The notes under the pieces were generated by a model. It searched no databases. It was not told where the DNA came from and was given only the letters and a program-made list of their open reading frames with translations. The position numbers and the translations under genes are program-made. This document shows positions 31,972-32,803 of a stretch of 32,803 bases of DNA, piece by piece. Each line of letters opens with the position of its first letter. Positions within the stretch are counted from its first letter, which is position 1. The stretch is from an uncultured Verrucomicrobiaceae bacterium (GTDB lineage: Bacteria; Verrucomicrobiota; Verrucomicrobiia; Verrucomicrobiales; Verrucomicrobiaceae). Location of the stretch: assembly GCA_937872615.1 (NCBI GenBank), contig CALMTT010000598.1:1-32803 (forward strand). Reading direction: 5' to 3'.

Positions 31972-32803
31972 TGATCACGCTACCCGCCATGACCTTCCGC
32001 GAATGGAATGGGCCGCTCACGGCGGATCTGGTGCGTGAACCGGCGAGGTTCGGCTTGGGGCAGTTGCCTTCGCTTTCGGTGCCCACGGCGACGACGAAAG
32101 CTGTGTGCGGCTTTTGCTCGACTGGCTGCGGCTTGAAGATTCACCTCAAAGATGGCGAGGCGATCAATCTCACGCCCGATGCCGACTATCCGGTGAACCT
32201 CGGCACGGCCTGTCCGAAAGGCTGGGAGGCGCTGAGTGTGCTGGATGCGCCGGATCGGGCACGGATGCCGATCCTGCATGGCAAGGAAGTCGATTGGGAC
32301 ACGGCGCTGCGCTACTTCTGCGATCAGATGCGGCGCATCCTCGATCAGCATGGCCCCGAAGCCGCCGCGTTTTTGAGCACGGGGCAGATCATGTTCGAGG
32401 AAATGGCTTTCCTCGGTGCGCTGGCGAAGTTTGGCATGGGCATGATCCATGGCGATGGCAACACGCGCCAGTGCATGGCCACGGCGGTGGCGGCTTACAA
32501 AGAGAGCTTTGGCTTCGACGCGCCGCCCTTCACCTACGCGGACTTTGAGGAGAGCGATGTGCTTGTCTTCATCGGCGGGAATCCGTGTATCGCGCATCCG
32601 ATCATGTGGCAGCGCGTTTTGAAGAACCAGCGCCAGCCGGAGATCATCGTCGTCGATCCACGCACCACGGAAACCGCGATGGCGGCCACGCAGCATTACG
32701 CGATCAAGCCAAAGAGCGATTTGACGCTGCTCTATGGCCTCGCGCATCTGCTCATTCGCGATGGTGGAGTGGACAAAACCTTCGTCGATGCGCACACGAA
32801 CGG
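31971..32803 (+). CDS. nasA: NasA-type assimilatory nitrate reductase, molybdopterin subunit (3' end outside window)
   Basis: The ATG at 31971 shares its A with the stop of the previous gene; 277 residues are seen. Cys46, Cys49, Cys53 and Cys81 (CGFCSTGC ... TACPKG) bind the N-terminal [4Fe-4S], and [13 protein letters not shown] contains Cys168 as the probable Mo ligand, as in Nap/Nas enzymes (DMSO reductases use Ser). [14 protein letters not shown] and [10 protein letters not shown] are molybdopterin-binding segments. There is no twin-arginine signal, so the enzyme is cytoplasmic. With NirA it completes nitrate to ammonium. The formate dehydrogenase relatives normally have Sec/Cys plus a different surround; nitrate reductase is preferred from the context. 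Confidence 0.9.
   Translation, partial: MITLPAMTFREWNGPLTADLVREPARFGLGQLPSLSVPTATTKAVCGFCSTGCGLKIHLKDGEAINLTPDADYPVNLGTACPKGWEALSVLDAPDRARMPILHGKEVDWDTALRYFCDQMRRILDQHGPEAAAFLSTGQIMFEEMAFLGALAKFGMGMIHGDGNTRQCMATAVAAYKESFGFDAPPFTYADFEESDVLVFIGGNPCIAHPIMWQRVLKNQRQPEIIVVDPRTTETAMAATQHYAIKPKSDLTLLYGLAHLLIRDGGVDKTFVDAHTN

Noticed and set aside
31971..32803. Periplasmic (Nap- or DMSO-reductase-type) enzyme
   Set aside because: There is no twin-arginine signal on the catalytic subunit, and the Mo-site motif [10 protein letters not shown] has Cys, not Ser.

Overview
The window is GC-rich, gene-dense bacterial chromosome, most likely from a Verrucomicrobiota (Verrucomicrobiales/Prosthecobacter-like) organism. 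This is inferred from the gene content: a Cys-type sulfatase, a PQQ-type propeller, a Ser/Thr kinase fused to a formylglycine-enzyme-like domain beside an ECF sigma factor, an SHD1/WG-repeat protein, an alginate-export-type porin and degenerate heptamer repeats. No database search was possible.

Layout. (1) 1-5.8 kb is housekeeping and miscellaneous: a partial sulfatase, a Dabb-domain lipoprotein, a PQQ-like propeller, a membrane/spermidine-synthase-like fusion and ndk. (2) At 5.8-6.6 kb are tRNA-Leu(UAA), a 106-bp truncated copy of the end of the downstream lysR gene, and a small membrane-protein gene. (3) 6.6-12.7 kb is a nitrate-uptake locus: a divergent LysR regulator, a signal-less NasS/NrtA-like protein, a Tat-exported NrtA, the NrtB permease and two NrtC/D-type ATPases. 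(4) 12.8-23.1 kb is a collinear minus-strand run. In transcription order it holds an ECF sigma factor, a kinase/FGE-like protein, a membrane TPR-like protein, a C39-like protease, an SHD1/WG-repeat protein, an HU-like DUF4469 protein, a frame lying over a 14 x 22-bp repeat array, a small membrane protein and a collagen-like protein. (5) At 23.2-25.3 kb are an AlkX/YcaQ-type DNA glycosylase and a bicupin protein. (6) 25.6-32.8 kb is a nitrate-reduction operon: porin, NADPH diflavin reductase, NirA nitrite reductase, a fused DmsB-DmsC electron-transfer subunit and a signal-less NasA-type nitrate reductase that runs off the window.

How the genes fit together. Regions 3 and 6 form one assimilation pathway: nitrate enters by porin and ABC transporter, is reduced by NasA with electrons inferred to come from quinol through the DmsB-DmsC fusion, and nitrite goes to ammonium on NirA, probably fed by the diflavin protein. 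Good sigma-54 promoter matches precede both operons, which suggests shared nitrogen control. Region 4 lies between them on the opposite strand and looks like an independent signalling/surface module.

Most unusual signals: the 22-bp-period array next to an HU-like gene (13898-14205); the displaced lysR 3' end beside tRNA-Leu, differing mainly by silent changes; a NasS-like protein with no NasT visible; and a heptamer-repeat hairpin that appears to provide the start codon of the DmsB-DmsC fusion.
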